This document shows positions 1 through 6,051 of a stretch of DNA of 6,219 bases, piece by piece. This DNA comes from JBMNTQ01 sp050945815. GTDB taxonomy: Bacteria; Bacillota; Clostridia; Christensenellales; JBMNTQ01. The DNA is taken from NCBI GenBank assembly GCA_050945815.1, contig JBMNTQ010000120.1, positions 1 through 6,219 on the forward strand, written 5' to 3'. The first letter of the stretch is position 1. The number at the start of each line of letters is the position of its first letter. A program made the position numbers and the translations under genes. The notes under the pieces were generated by a model. It was given only the letters and a program-made list of their open reading frames with translations. It searched no databases and had not been told where the DNA came from.

Positions 1-969
1 GAAAAGCAGTTTGGAAAAGGGGCAATTATGAAGCTGGGCGATCAGAGCGCGCGGCTGAATATTTCCGCTATTTCTACCGGCTGTTTGGAGTTGGACTATG
101 CTTTGGGTGTGGGCGGCCTGCCCCGGGGCAGGATTACCGAAATATATGGCCCGGAATCGTCGGGTAAGACTACGGTTGCTCTGTCTGTGCTTGCGTCGGC
201 CCAGAGAAATGGGGGGATGGCTGCATTCATCGATGCCGAGCATGCGCTGGACCCTGCATATGCCGAACGGTTGGGCGTGGACGTGGAAAACCTGTTTGTT
301 TCCCAGCCGGACACCGGGGAACAGGCGCTAGAAATTACGGAAGCTTTGGTGCGCAGCGGTGCTATCGACGTAATTGTTGTGGACTCTGTGGCTGCCTTGG
401 TGCCGAAAGCGGAGATCGAAGGGGAGATGGGGGATTCCCATGTAGGGCTGCAGGCGCGGCTGATGTCTCAGGCTTTGCGTAAGCTGGCCGGAGTGATCAG
501 CAAATCCAATACCATTGCTATTTTCATCAACCAGCTGCGAGAGAAGGTAGGCGTTTATTACGGAAGCTCGGAGACGACAACGGGGGGACGGGCGCTGAAG
601 TTTTATTCGTCGGTGCGGCTGGATGTGCGGCGCATTGATGTAATCAAGAACGGAGCGGAGATAGTGGGTAACCGCACGAAGGTGAAGGTTGTGAAAAACA
701 AGGTGGCTCCGCCTTTTAAAGTTGCGGAGTTTGATATTATATACGGCGAAGGTATTTCCAAAGAAGGGACGATTCTGGATATGGCGGCGGCTCGGAACCT
801 GGTTTCAAAAACCGGCGCCTGGTATTCCTATGGAGAGATCCGCATGGGACAGGGCCGGGAAAATGCAAAGCAATTCTTAAAGGATAACCCTGAAGTTATG
901 GATACTTTAGAGCAAACTATCCGGGAGGAATTCAAGCCCAAGGAGGAGACCTCTGCCAGCCAAGACTGA
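1..969 (+). CDS. recA: Recombinase RecA, 5' partial
   Basis: RecA is the ATP-dependent strand-exchange protein of homologous recombination and the co-protease that triggers LexA cleavage in the SOS response. It acts in the cytoplasm as a filament on single-stranded DNA. The frame is open from base 1: the codons before the ATG at 28 read EKQFGKGAI, which matches E. coli RecA from about residue 19. About 18-25 N-terminal residues are therefore missing, and the ATG at 28 is an internal methionine. Counting from that Met as 1: Walker A GPESSGKTT at 41-49, catalytic Glu71 in FIDAEHALDP, Walker B VIVVDS at 115-120, loop L1 around EGEMGDSH (131-138), and loop L2 ending in ETTTGGRALKFY (182-193). L2 reads YYGSSE where many RecAs have MFGNPE. 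The C-terminus (KPKEETSASQD) is short and only mildly acidic. No recX follows. The identification is secure. Confidence 0.98.
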   Translation, partial: EKQFGKGAIMKLGDQSARLNISAISTGCLELDYALGVGGLPRGRITEIYGPESSGKTTVALSVLASAQRNGGMAAFIDAEHALDPAYAERLGVDVENLFVSQPDTGEQALEITEALVRSGAIDVIVVDSVAALVPKAEIEGEMGDSHVGLQARLMSQALRKLAGVISKSNTIAIFINQLREKVGVYYGSSETTTGGRALKFYSSVRLDVRRIDVIKNGAEIVGNRTKVKVVKNKVAPPFKVAEFDIIYGEGISKEGTILDMAAARNLVSKTGAWYSYGEIRMGQGRENAKQFLKDNPEVMDTLEQTIREEFKPKEETSASQD

Positions 970-1007
970 GCTCGGCTGGCAAGGCTTGCCATATTTGCGC
1001 CATTTTT
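954..1007 (+). terminator. Possible weak recA terminator or alternative hairpins
   Basis: Several overlapping inverted repeats lie across and just after the recA stop codon. TGCCAGCC (954-961) pairs perfectly with GGCTGGCA (974-981) around a 12-base loop that contains the stop. TGGCAA (977-982) pairs with TTGCCA (986-991) around a 3-base loop. TGGC (977-980) can also pair with GCCA (999-1002), just before TTTTT at 1003-1007. These structures exclude one another and none is a classic GC-rich stem directly followed by a long T-tract. Termination here is inferred mainly because rny has its own promoter immediately downstream. Confidence 0.35.
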
Positions 1008-1009
1008 CA

Positions 1010-1038
1010 TTGACAATGCCTTAAAAAGAGGATAAAAT
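1010..1038 (+). promoter_or_regulatory. Sigma-A-type promoter for rny
   Basis: A perfect -35 hexamer TTGACA (1010-1015) is followed after exactly 17 bases by TAAAAT (1033-1038), a 5/6 match to the -10 consensus TATAAT. Transcription would start near 1044-1046 and give a leader of about 95 nt before the rny start codon. This is the best promoter match in the window, and its position between recA and rny implies that rny can be transcribed separately from recA. The -35 lies within TGACAAT (1011-1017), which has a perfect reverse-complement copy, ATTGTCA, at 1071-1077 in the leader. Confidence 0.8.
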
Positions 1039-1053
1039 TTAAGTGACTATAAA

Positions 1054-1113
1054 GGCAACAAAATCCACGGATTGTCATGATGGAATTTTCATAGAAATGA
1101 TAAATTTGTTGTT
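1054..1113 (+). promoter_or_regulatory. Possible folded 5' leader of rny
   Basis: Within the predicted leader, GGCAACAAA (1054-1062) can pair with TTTGTTGTT (1105-1113): seven Watson-Crick pairs plus two G-U pairs. The enclosed 42 bases could hold two small hairpins, AATC/GATT (1062-1065 with 1070-1073) and one around ATGG/TCAT near 1080-1092. The closing stem ends nine bases before the ribosome binding site, so it could influence translation. I do not recognise a known riboswitch or leader family. The stem is AU-rich and may be chance, so this is a structural suggestion only. Confidence 0.2.
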
Positions 1114-1121
1114 ATTGAAAT

Positions 1122-1130
1122 AAGGAGGTG
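1122..1130 (+). promoter_or_regulatory. Extended Shine-Dalgarno of rny
   Basis: AAGGAGGTG is complementary over nine bases to the usual 3' end of 16S rRNA. The gap to the GTG start is 11 bases from the last paired base, or 13 from the end of AGGAGG, which is longer than the 7-base gaps seen for purB, the glyoxalase gene and the cyclophilin gene in this window. An in-frame TAA at 1139-1141 directly before the GTG rules out any earlier start. Confidence 0.85.
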
Positions 1131-1141
1131 CGAAGCGTTAA

Positions 1142-2686
1142 GTGGGAGATCTATTGCTACCAATTATTCTTGGTGCAGTTGGTTTAGTAATAGGATCTGT
1201 CGTAGGGTATTTCTACCGCAAGAATATTGCGGAGGCAAAAGTCGGGAAAACGGAAGAAACCATAAAGACGATGCTGGATGATGCCCGGTTGCGTGCAGAT
1301 AATATTAAAAAAGAGACCCTGCTTGAGGCGAAAGAAGAAGTACATAGACTGCGCAATGAATTTGAAAAAGAAAGTCGTGAAAGACGAAATGAACTGCAGC
1401 GTTCCGAGCGTCGGTTTATCCAGAAGGAAGAGTCGATAGACCGTAAATTGGAAAGCCTCGAGGCGAAGGAAGAGAATCTAAGCGAGAAGAATCGTCAGAT
1501 TGAGAAGATGCAAAAGAGCGTTGAGGAGCTGCGTGACAAGCAAATTGAAGAATTAGAAAGAGTTTCCAGTTTGACTATTGAGGAAGCGAAAGCGATCCTT
1601 ATTCAGAAAATCGAATACGAGGCTCGGCATGATGCCGCGGCACTTGTGCGCGAGATTGAAACAAAAGCCAAGGAGGAAGCCGATAAAAAGGCCCGCAACA
1701 TTATCGGTCTGTCTATTCAGCGATATGCTGCCGAGCATGTTGCCGAATCTACCGTATCGGTGGTTCCGCTGCCCAATGACGAGATGAAGGGCAGAATCAT
1801 CGGACGGGAAGGGCGCAACATTCGAACCTTGGAAAATGCCACGGGTATTGACTTGATTATTGACGATACGCCGGAAGCCGTTATACTTTCCGGTTTTGAC
1901 CCGATACGTCGAGAAGTAGCCAGAATTGCTCTGGAGCGCTTGATTTTGGATGGTCGCATCCACCCTGCCCGTATTGAGGAAATGGTGGAGAAGGCGCAGC
2001 ACGAGGTGGACACGCAGATCCGGGAAGCCGGCGAACAGACGGTGTTTGATACGGGGGTGCATGGATTGCATCCGGAATTGATTCGCCTGCTTGGCCGCTT
2101 GAAATTCCGTACCAGCTATGGGCAGAATGTTCTGAACCATTCCATAGAGGTGGCGTATTTAGCCGGAATTATGGCCTCGGAAATCGGTGCGAACGAGCAG
2201 CTTGCTAAACGCGCAGGGTTGTTACATGATATCGGCAAGGCGGTGGACCATGAAGTAGAAGGACCGCACATTGAGATTGGCGCTGATTTGGCTAAGAAGT
2301 ATAAGGAAAGTTCGGATGTTGTGCATGCAATTATGGCGCATCACAACGATATTGAACCTGAGACTGTGGAAGCGGTACTGGTGCAGGCTGCGGATGCGAT
2401 ATCTGCGGCGAGGCCCGGCGCCCGCAGGGAAACCATTGAGAATTATATTAAACGACTGGAAAAACTCGAAGAAATTGCAAATTCATTCGCAGGTGTGGAA
2501 AAATCATTTGCCATTCAGGCTGGCCGTGAGATTCGAATTCTGGTGAAACCGGAAGAGGTACGTGAGGATGGAACGGCACTGCTGGCCAAAGATATCGTAA
2601 AACGGATTGAGGATGAGCTTAATTATCCCGGTCAGATCAAAGTGAACGTAATTCGTGAAACGCGAGTTACAGAGTATGCGAAATAA
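1142..2686 (+). CDS. rny: Ribonuclease Y
   Basis: RNase Y is a membrane-anchored endoribonuclease that initiates mRNA decay and processing in many Firmicutes and works with other degradosome-like proteins at the inner face of the membrane. The 514 residues match the usual family length (about 520). Domains in order: one N-terminal membrane helix at about 3-24; a long charged coiled coil at about 28-200, rich in Glu, Lys and Arg; a KH RNA-binding domain at about 207-270 with the GxxG loop GREG at 221-224; and an HD phosphohydrolase domain at about 330-425 with His333, the His362-Asp363 pair in LLHDIGKA, His400-His401 and Asp418 as likely metal ligands. A conserved C-terminal domain runs to EYAK. 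The start is GTG, fixed by the stop codon immediately upstream and by the hydrophobic N-terminus. It has its own promoter upstream and a strong terminator downstream, so it is probably monocistronic. All key residues are present. Confidence 0.97.
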   Translation: MGDLLLPIILGAVGLVIGSVVGYFYRKNIAEAKVGKTEETIKTMLDDARLRADNIKKETLLEAKEEVHRLRNEFEKESRERRNELQRSERRFIQKEESIDRKLESLEAKEENLSEKNRQIEKMQKSVEELRDKQIEELERVSSLTIEEAKAILIQKIEYEARHDAAALVREIETKAKEEADKKARNIIGLSIQRYAAEHVAESTVSVVPLPNDEMKGRIIGREGRNIRTLENATGIDLIIDDTPEAVILSGFDPIRREVARIALERLILDGRIHPARIEEMVEKAQHEVDTQIREAGEQTVFDTGVHGLHPELIRLLGRLKFRTSYGQNVLNHSIEVAYLAGIMASEIGANEQLAKRAGLLHDIGKAVDHEVEGPHIEIGADLAKKYKESSDVVHAIMAHHNDIEPETVEAVLVQAADAISAARPGARRETIENYIKRLEKLEEIANSFAGVEKSFAIQAGREIRILVKPEEVREDGTALLAKDIVKRIEDELNYPGQIKVNVIRETRVTEYAK

Positions 2687-2691
2687 TGCAG

Positions 2692-2732
2692 CATGGGATA
2701 TGTGATAATCTTTGCATATCCCGTGTTTTTTT
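2692..2732 (+). terminator. Rho-independent terminator of rny
   Basis: CATGGGATATG (2692-2702) pairs with CATATCCCGTG (2715-2725) over 11 base pairs with one T-G wobble, around a 12-base loop, and is followed at once by seven T residues (2726-2732). It begins six bases after the rny stop codon. This is a textbook intrinsic terminator for transcripts running along the + strand. Confidence 0.93.
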
Positions 2733-2739
2733 ATATAAT
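2711..2739 (+). promoter_or_regulatory. Promoter for the dipeptidase-purB unit, overlapping the terminator
   Basis: A perfect -10 TATAAT (2734-2739) lies 17 bases after TTTGCA (2711-2716), a 4/6 match to the -35 consensus TTGACA. The -35 falls in the loop and 3' arm of the rny terminator and the spacer contains the T-tract. Transcription would start near 2746, giving a leader of about 28 nt. The optimal spacing and perfect -10 support it. The AT-rich context after the T-tract makes a chance TATAAT possible. Confidence 0.6.
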
Positions 2740-2773
2740 ATTAAATAAGTCAATTTTTTAAAGAGGGAATCAG

Positions 2774-3676
2774 ATGAGCTTTTTGGTTGCGGACACTCAC
2801 TGTGATGTTTTATCCAACATGGTTGACCATAATTTCTCCTTTGACGGCGGGGCTGTGGCAGGGGATTTGAGCAGAGAAGGGCTGCTTGCCGGGAAGGTGG
2901 GGTTGCAGGTCTTTGCTATTTGGGTAGGCAGGGCGCCTCGGGACCACAAGGATTATTGCTACCGGCAGCTTCATGCCTATTATTCTATGCTGTCGGATCA
3001 GGACTTTTTTATCCCTTTTGACGGGACGCTGCGGCAGGATCGGGTATCGACTTTGCTGGCGCTGGAGGGTGCCGATTTTATTACCGACCTTGCTTTTGTA
3101 GGGCGGCTGGCGCACTTTGGGGTGAGGATTGTGACTTTGGTTTGGAACAACCTAAGCCCTGTGGGGGTTCCGGCTGTGTATGGTGCCGGGGGCCTGACGG
3201 ATTGGGGCAGGGATTTGGTTTGCGAACTGAACCGGCACAAAATTGCAGTAGACGTTTCCCACCTGAATGAAGATGGATTTCATGACGTGATCCAATGTTC
3301 TTCGTTGCCGGCGATGGCCTCTCATTCCAATGCCAGGGCAGTGTATGACCATCCGCGCAACTTGCGCAATGGGCAGATCAAGGCGCTTGCGTGCAGCGGC
3401 GGCTTTATTGGGTTGAATTTTTTTCCGGATCATCTGGGCGATGCTTCTACGGCGCAGTTTTTCCGCCATATGGAGCATATGCTTTCCCTGGGCGCAGAAG
3501 ACATTTTAGGGTTTGGTTCGGATTTTGATGGGATTTCTACGCACATGGACGAGGTAAAAGGGCCGCAGCATTTTCCTGTTCTGATAGAACATATGCTACG
3601 CATGAACTATCCTGAAGATTTGGTGCGTAATATTTGCAGCGGAAATTTCCTGCATTATCTTCAGCAGTTTTCTTGA
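2774..3676 (+). CDS. Membrane dipeptidase (peptidase M19) family protein
   Basis: This is a zinc-dependent dipeptidase of the renal dipeptidase (M19) family, with an amidohydrolase-type barrel, which cleaves dipeptides, some containing D-amino acids. The family motifs are present: His9 and Asp11 in DTHCD at the start, bridging Glu98 in ALEGAD, His163 in VDVSHL, His184 in MASHSNARAV, and Asp250 in GFGSDFDG. The C-terminal SGNFLHYL corresponds to the usual G-x-NFLR ending. At 300 residues it is near the lower end of the bacterial family. There is no signal peptide or membrane segment, so despite the family name it should be cytoplasmic. The ATG at 2774 has a GAGGG binding site (2763-2767) six bases away. 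It is the first gene after the rny terminator and lies 33 bases before purB, so the two are probably co-transcribed. The exact substrate cannot be told from sequence. Confidence 0.92.
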   Translation: MSFLVADTHCDVLSNMVDHNFSFDGGAVAGDLSREGLLAGKVGLQVFAIWVGRAPRDHKDYCYRQLHAYYSMLSDQDFFIPFDGTLRQDRVSTLLALEGADFITDLAFVGRLAHFGVRIVTLVWNNLSPVGVPAVYGAGGLTDWGRDLVCELNRHKIAVDVSHLNEDGFHDVIQCSSLPAMASHSNARAVYDHPRNLRNGQIKALACSGGFIGLNFFPDHLGDASTAQFFRHMEHMLSLGAEDILGFGSDFDGISTHMDEVKGPQHFPVLIEHMLRMNYPEDLVRNICSGNFLHYLQQFS

Positions 3677-3696
3677 GTGAAATCAATATGTCATAA

Positions 3697-3702
3697 AAGG
3701 AG
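3697..3702 (+). promoter_or_regulatory. Shine-Dalgarno that sets the purB start
   Basis: AAGGAG ends seven bases before the ATG at 3710. The frame stays open upstream to a GTG at 3677 that directly follows the dipeptidase stop codon, but that GTG would have to be served from within the end of the dipeptidase gene, where no comparable site is seen. The ATG at 3710 is therefore the preferred start. Confidence 0.85.
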
Positions 3703-3709
3703 TGTTTAC

Positions 3710-5140
3710 ATGCACGACAGTTATACGAATCCCCTCTCTACTCGGTACGCATCCAAAGAGATGCTCTATCTCTTTAGTGATGACAAGAAATTCAGTACCT
3801 GGCGCAGGCTGTGGGTGGCGTTGGCCAAGGCCGAGCGGGAGCTTGGGTTGCCTATTAGTGAACAGCAGATCCGGGAGTTGGAGCAGTTTCAGGACGATGT
3901 TAACTATGAAACTGCCCAGCAGCGAGAGCGAGAAGTGCGGCACGATGTGATGGCTCATGTATATGCTTATGGAGAGCAGTGCCCGAATGCGAAGCCGATC
4001 ATCCATTTGGGGGCTACTTCTTGCTATGTGGGTGACAATGCAGATGTTTTGATTATGGCGGAGGCGATTATAGCTGTGCGGCGGAAGTTGGTAGGCTGTG
4101 TGCGGCTATTGTCCAAGTTTGCACTGGACTATAATGCGCTGCCTACTTTGGGGTTTACCCATTATCAAAGCGCCCAGCCTACGACAGTGGGCAAACGGGC
4201 ATGCCTGTGGATTCAGGATTTGCTGATGGATATAGACGATTTGCAGCATCTTCTGGATACGTTGAGCCTATTGGGCGTTAAAGGGACCACCGGCACACAG
4301 GCCAGTTTTCTGACTTTATTTGACGGTGATCATGATAAAGTAAAGAAGCTGGACGAGCTGGTAGCGAAAGAGCTGGGCATGGACCGGGTTTTCCCAGTGA
4401 CCGGCCAGACGTATCCCCGGAAACAGGATAGCCGTATCTTGGATGTTTTATCACGGATCGCCCAGAGCGCCTATAAATTCAGCGGCGATATCCGGCTTTT
4501 GCAAAACCTCAAGGAAATTGAGGAGCCTTTTGAGAAGCACCAGATTGGTTCGTCGGCGATGGCGTATAAACGAAACCCCATGCGCAGCGAACGGGTCGCT
4601 TCCTTGGCTCGCTATGTGCTGACTTTGCCGCTTAACACTGCAATGACTGCGGCGACCCAGTGGTTTGAGCGGACGCTGGATGATTCTGCGAATCGGCGGA
4701 TTGCTTTGGCACAGGCGTTTTTAGGGGTGGATGCCATTTTAAATCTTTATTTGAATATTGTGGATGGGCTGGTGGTGTATCCGCAGATGGTTCGCAAGCA
4801 TCTGATGGAGGAGCTGCCTTTTATGGCCACGGAGACTATTTTGATGGAGGCCGTGAAGCGTGGCGGCGACCGGCAGGATTTGCACGAGAAAATCCGTGTG
4901 TATTCTATGGAGGCGGGGGCGAGGGTGAAAACCGAGGGGCTGGACAATGATTTGCTGGAACGCATTGCCGGCGATGGGGCGTTTTTGATGAGCCGGGAGG
5001 AACTGGAACAGATGATGGACCCGCAGGGCTTTACCGGCCGGGCGCAGCAGCAGACGGAGGAGTTTGTTGCCGAGGTGGTACAGCCGCTGCTGGAGAGATA
5101 TGCCTCGTTGCCTTTGGAGACAGGCGAGGTTAATGTTTGA
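3710..5140 (+). CDS. purB: Adenylosuccinate lyase
   Basis: PurB acts twice in purine synthesis: it releases fumarate from SAICAR to give AICAR, and from adenylosuccinate to give AMP. It is a cytoplasmic homotetramer of the fumarase/aspartase superfamily. From the ATG at 3710 it has 476 residues. Visible motifs are STRYASKEM (10-18, substrate phosphate binding), RHDVMAH (77-83), HLGATSCYVGDN (99-110), His151 in THYQSAQPTTVGKR as probable catalytic acid/base, and the superfamily signature GSSAMAYKRNPMRSE (280-294) with the flexible-loop catalytic serine at 281 or 282. The usual MP of the signature is MA here. The sequence resembles the human-type, longer PurB branch more than the roughly 430-residue Bacillus type. 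It sits 33 bases after the dipeptidase gene and 41 before the glyoxalase gene, away from other pur genes. I see no purine riboswitch or promoter in the short upstream gap. Confidence 0.97.
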   Translation: MHDSYTNPLSTRYASKEMLYLFSDDKKFSTWRRLWVALAKAERELGLPISEQQIRELEQFQDDVNYETAQQREREVRHDVMAHVYAYGEQCPNAKPIIHLGATSCYVGDNADVLIMAEAIIAVRRKLVGCVRLLSKFALDYNALPTLGFTHYQSAQPTTVGKRACLWIQDLLMDIDDLQHLLDTLSLLGVKGTTGTQASFLTLFDGDHDKVKKLDELVAKELGMDRVFPVTGQTYPRKQDSRILDVLSRIAQSAYKFSGDIRLLQNLKEIEEPFEKHQIGSSAMAYKRNPMRSERVASLARYVLTLPLNTAMTAATQWFERTLDDSANRRIALAQAFLGVDAILNLYLNIVDGLVVYPQMVRKHLMEELPFMATETILMEAVKRGGDRQDLHEKIRVYSMEAGARVKTEGLDNDLLERIAGDGAFLMSREELEQMMDPQGFTGRAQQQTEEFVAEVVQPLLERYASLPLETGEVNV

Positions 5141-5166
5141 GGGAGCCAAGGGTGAGATCACATAAA

Positions 5167-5174
5167 AAGGAGGA
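5167..5174 (+). promoter_or_regulatory. Shine-Dalgarno that sets the glyoxalase start
   Basis: AAGGAGGA ends seven bases before the ATG at 5182. The reading frame is open back to a TTG at 5137 that overlaps the purB stop, but the extra 15 residues are highly charged, lie outside the conserved fold and contain this binding site. Translation should start at 5182. Confidence 0.88.
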
Positions 5175-5181
5175 AGTTGGG

Positions 5182-5547
5182 ATGTTTCGATTTGTACACA
5201 ATAACATCAATGTCTTGGACATGGACAAGAGCCTGGCTTTTTATCAGAAGGCACTGGGCCTGAAGGAGAGCCGCCGGATCGAGGGGCCTGAAGGGAGCTT
5301 CCTGATTGTATTCTTGGGAGACGGACAAAGCAGCCACCTGCTGGAGCTGACTTGGCTGCGGGATTGGGACAGGCCCTATAACCTAGGGGACAATGAGTTC
5401 CACTTGGCGGTAGCGACCGACGATATGCAGGCTGCTCGCAAGTTGCATGGGGAGATGGGCTGTATTTCCTATGAAAACGAGGCTATGGGTATCTATTTTA
5501 TTGTAGACCCGGATGGATATTGGACGGAAATTGTTCCGGCCAAATAG
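5182..5547 (+). CDS. Lactoylglutathione lyase-like VOC family protein (glyoxalase I)
   Basis: This is a vicinal-oxygen-chelate protein of glyoxalase I type. Such enzymes isomerise the hemithioacetal of methylglyoxal and a thiol to a lactoyl-thioester, detoxifying methylglyoxal. The 121 residues form two beta-alpha-beta-beta-beta units. The four expected metal ligands are in place: His6 (FVHNNINVLD), Glu55 (HLLELT), His74 (NEFHLAVATDD) and Glu116 (GYWTEIVPA), equivalent to His5, Glu56, His74 and Glu122 of E. coli GloA. The typical FIVDPDGYWTEI ending is present. It is somewhat shorter than E. coli GloA (135 residues), with the shortening in the second half. Many Clostridia lack glutathione, so the natural thiol may be another one; this is inference. 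It lies between purB and the cyclophilin gene with short gaps, consistent with co-transcription. Assignment to the VOC glyoxalase group is firm; the exact substrate is less so. Confidence 0.88.
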   Translation: MFRFVHNNINVLDMDKSLAFYQKALGLKESRRIEGPEGSFLIVFLGDGQSSHLLELTWLRDWDRPYNLGDNEFHLAVATDDMQAARKLHGEMGCISYENEAMGIYFIVDPDGYWTEIVPAK

Positions 5548-5574
5548 ACTATTATTTTAGATAGGAGCAAAAAC

Positions 5575-6051
5575 ATGATTGTAATTGAAATGGAGAACGG
5601 AAAACAGATTAAGCTGGAGCTCTATCCGGAGACAGCGCCGATAACGGTTCAGAATTTTCTGGATTTAGTAGAAAAGAAATTCTATGACGGCCTTGTTTTT
5701 CACCGGGTCATACCAGGATTTATGGTGCAGGGCGGCTGCCCTGAAGGGAGCGGAATGGGCGGCCCAGGCCATAATATTAAGGGCGAATTTTCTTCGAACG
5801 GGGTGGATAATCCTTTGAAGCATGAGCGGGGCGTGATTTCTATGGCTCGTTCCCAGATGCCGGATTCCGCAGGTTCGCAGTTTTTCATCATGCATGCCGA
5901 TTCTCCTCACCTAGACGGACAGTATGCGGCTTTTGGCAAGGTGGTGGATGGAATGGATGTGGTGGACGAGATTGCGGCGGCGCGTACCGGATTTATGGAT
6001 CGTCCGCAAGAGGAGCAGCGCATGGCCAGCATCCGTGTGGTGGAGGACTAA
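5575..6051 (+). CDS. Peptidyl-prolyl cis-trans isomerase, cyclophilin type
   Basis: Cyclophilins catalyse cis-trans isomerisation of Xaa-Pro bonds and help protein folding. The 158 residues cover a single cyclophilin domain from end to end with no signal peptide or membrane segment, so the protein should be cytoplasmic (PpiB-like). Active-site residues are visible: FHRVIPGFMVQGG (42-54) with catalytic Arg44, Phe49 and Gln52, then SMARSQMPDSAGSQFFI (89-105) and HLDGQYAAFGKVVDGMDVV (112-130). His112 stands where human cyclophilin A has Trp121, a residue important for cyclosporin binding, and Tyr117 where it has His126; such changes are common in bacterial members. The ATG at 5575 has an AGGAG site (5563-5567) seven bases upstream. 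It follows the glyoxalase gene by 27 bases, and its last codons carry the GGAGG that could serve the next frame. Confidence 0.95.
   Translation: MIVIEMENGKQIKLELYPETAPITVQNFLDLVEKKFYDGLVFHRVIPGFMVQGGCPEGSGMGGPGHNIKGEFSSNGVDNPLKHERGVISMARSQMPDSAGSQFFIMHADSPHLDGQYAAFGKVVDGMDVVDEIAAARTGFMDRPQEEQRMASIRVVED

Noticed and set aside
28..30. ATG at 28 as the recA start codon
   Set aside because: The frame is open upstream to base 1 and the nine preceding codons encode conserved RecA sequence (EKQFGKGAI), so this is an internal methionine of a gene cut by the window edge.
1077..1094. Five-codon mini-ORF (MMEFS) in the rny leader
   Set aside because: It has no Shine-Dalgarno and no known leader-peptide pattern, so a chance ATG is more likely.
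1072..1106. Second promoter in the rny leader (TTGTCA with TAAATT)
   Set aside because: Spacing is 23 bases and the -10 is poor, whereas the promoter at 1010-1038 is clearly better.
1553..2140. Minus-strand open frame of 195 codons inside rny
   Set aside because: It lies entirely opposite a well-conserved gene, has no recognisable motif or binding site, and is explained as an antisense shadow of rny codon use.
3677..3709. Longer purB starting with GTG at 3677
   Set aside because: It adds 11 non-conserved residues, abuts the dipeptidase stop and lacks its own binding site, while ATG 3710 has AAGGAG at seven bases and begins the usual conserved PurB N-terminus.
4739..5161. Minus-strand open frame of 140 codons opposite the end of purB
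   Set aside because: It is antisense to conserved PurB sequence, and its Leu/His/Gln-rich translation has no domain pattern and no supporting regulatory signal.
5137..5181. Longer glyoxalase-like protein starting at TTG 5137, overlapping purB
   Set aside because: The 15 extra residues are charged and outside the VOC fold, and the strong AAGGAGGA site within them points to ATG 5182.
5531..5555. Promoter before the cyclophilin gene (TATTAT at 5550)
   Set aside because: No acceptable -35 lies 16-18 bases upstream; the nearest candidate, TTGTTC, is only 13 bases away. Co-transcription from upstream is simpler.
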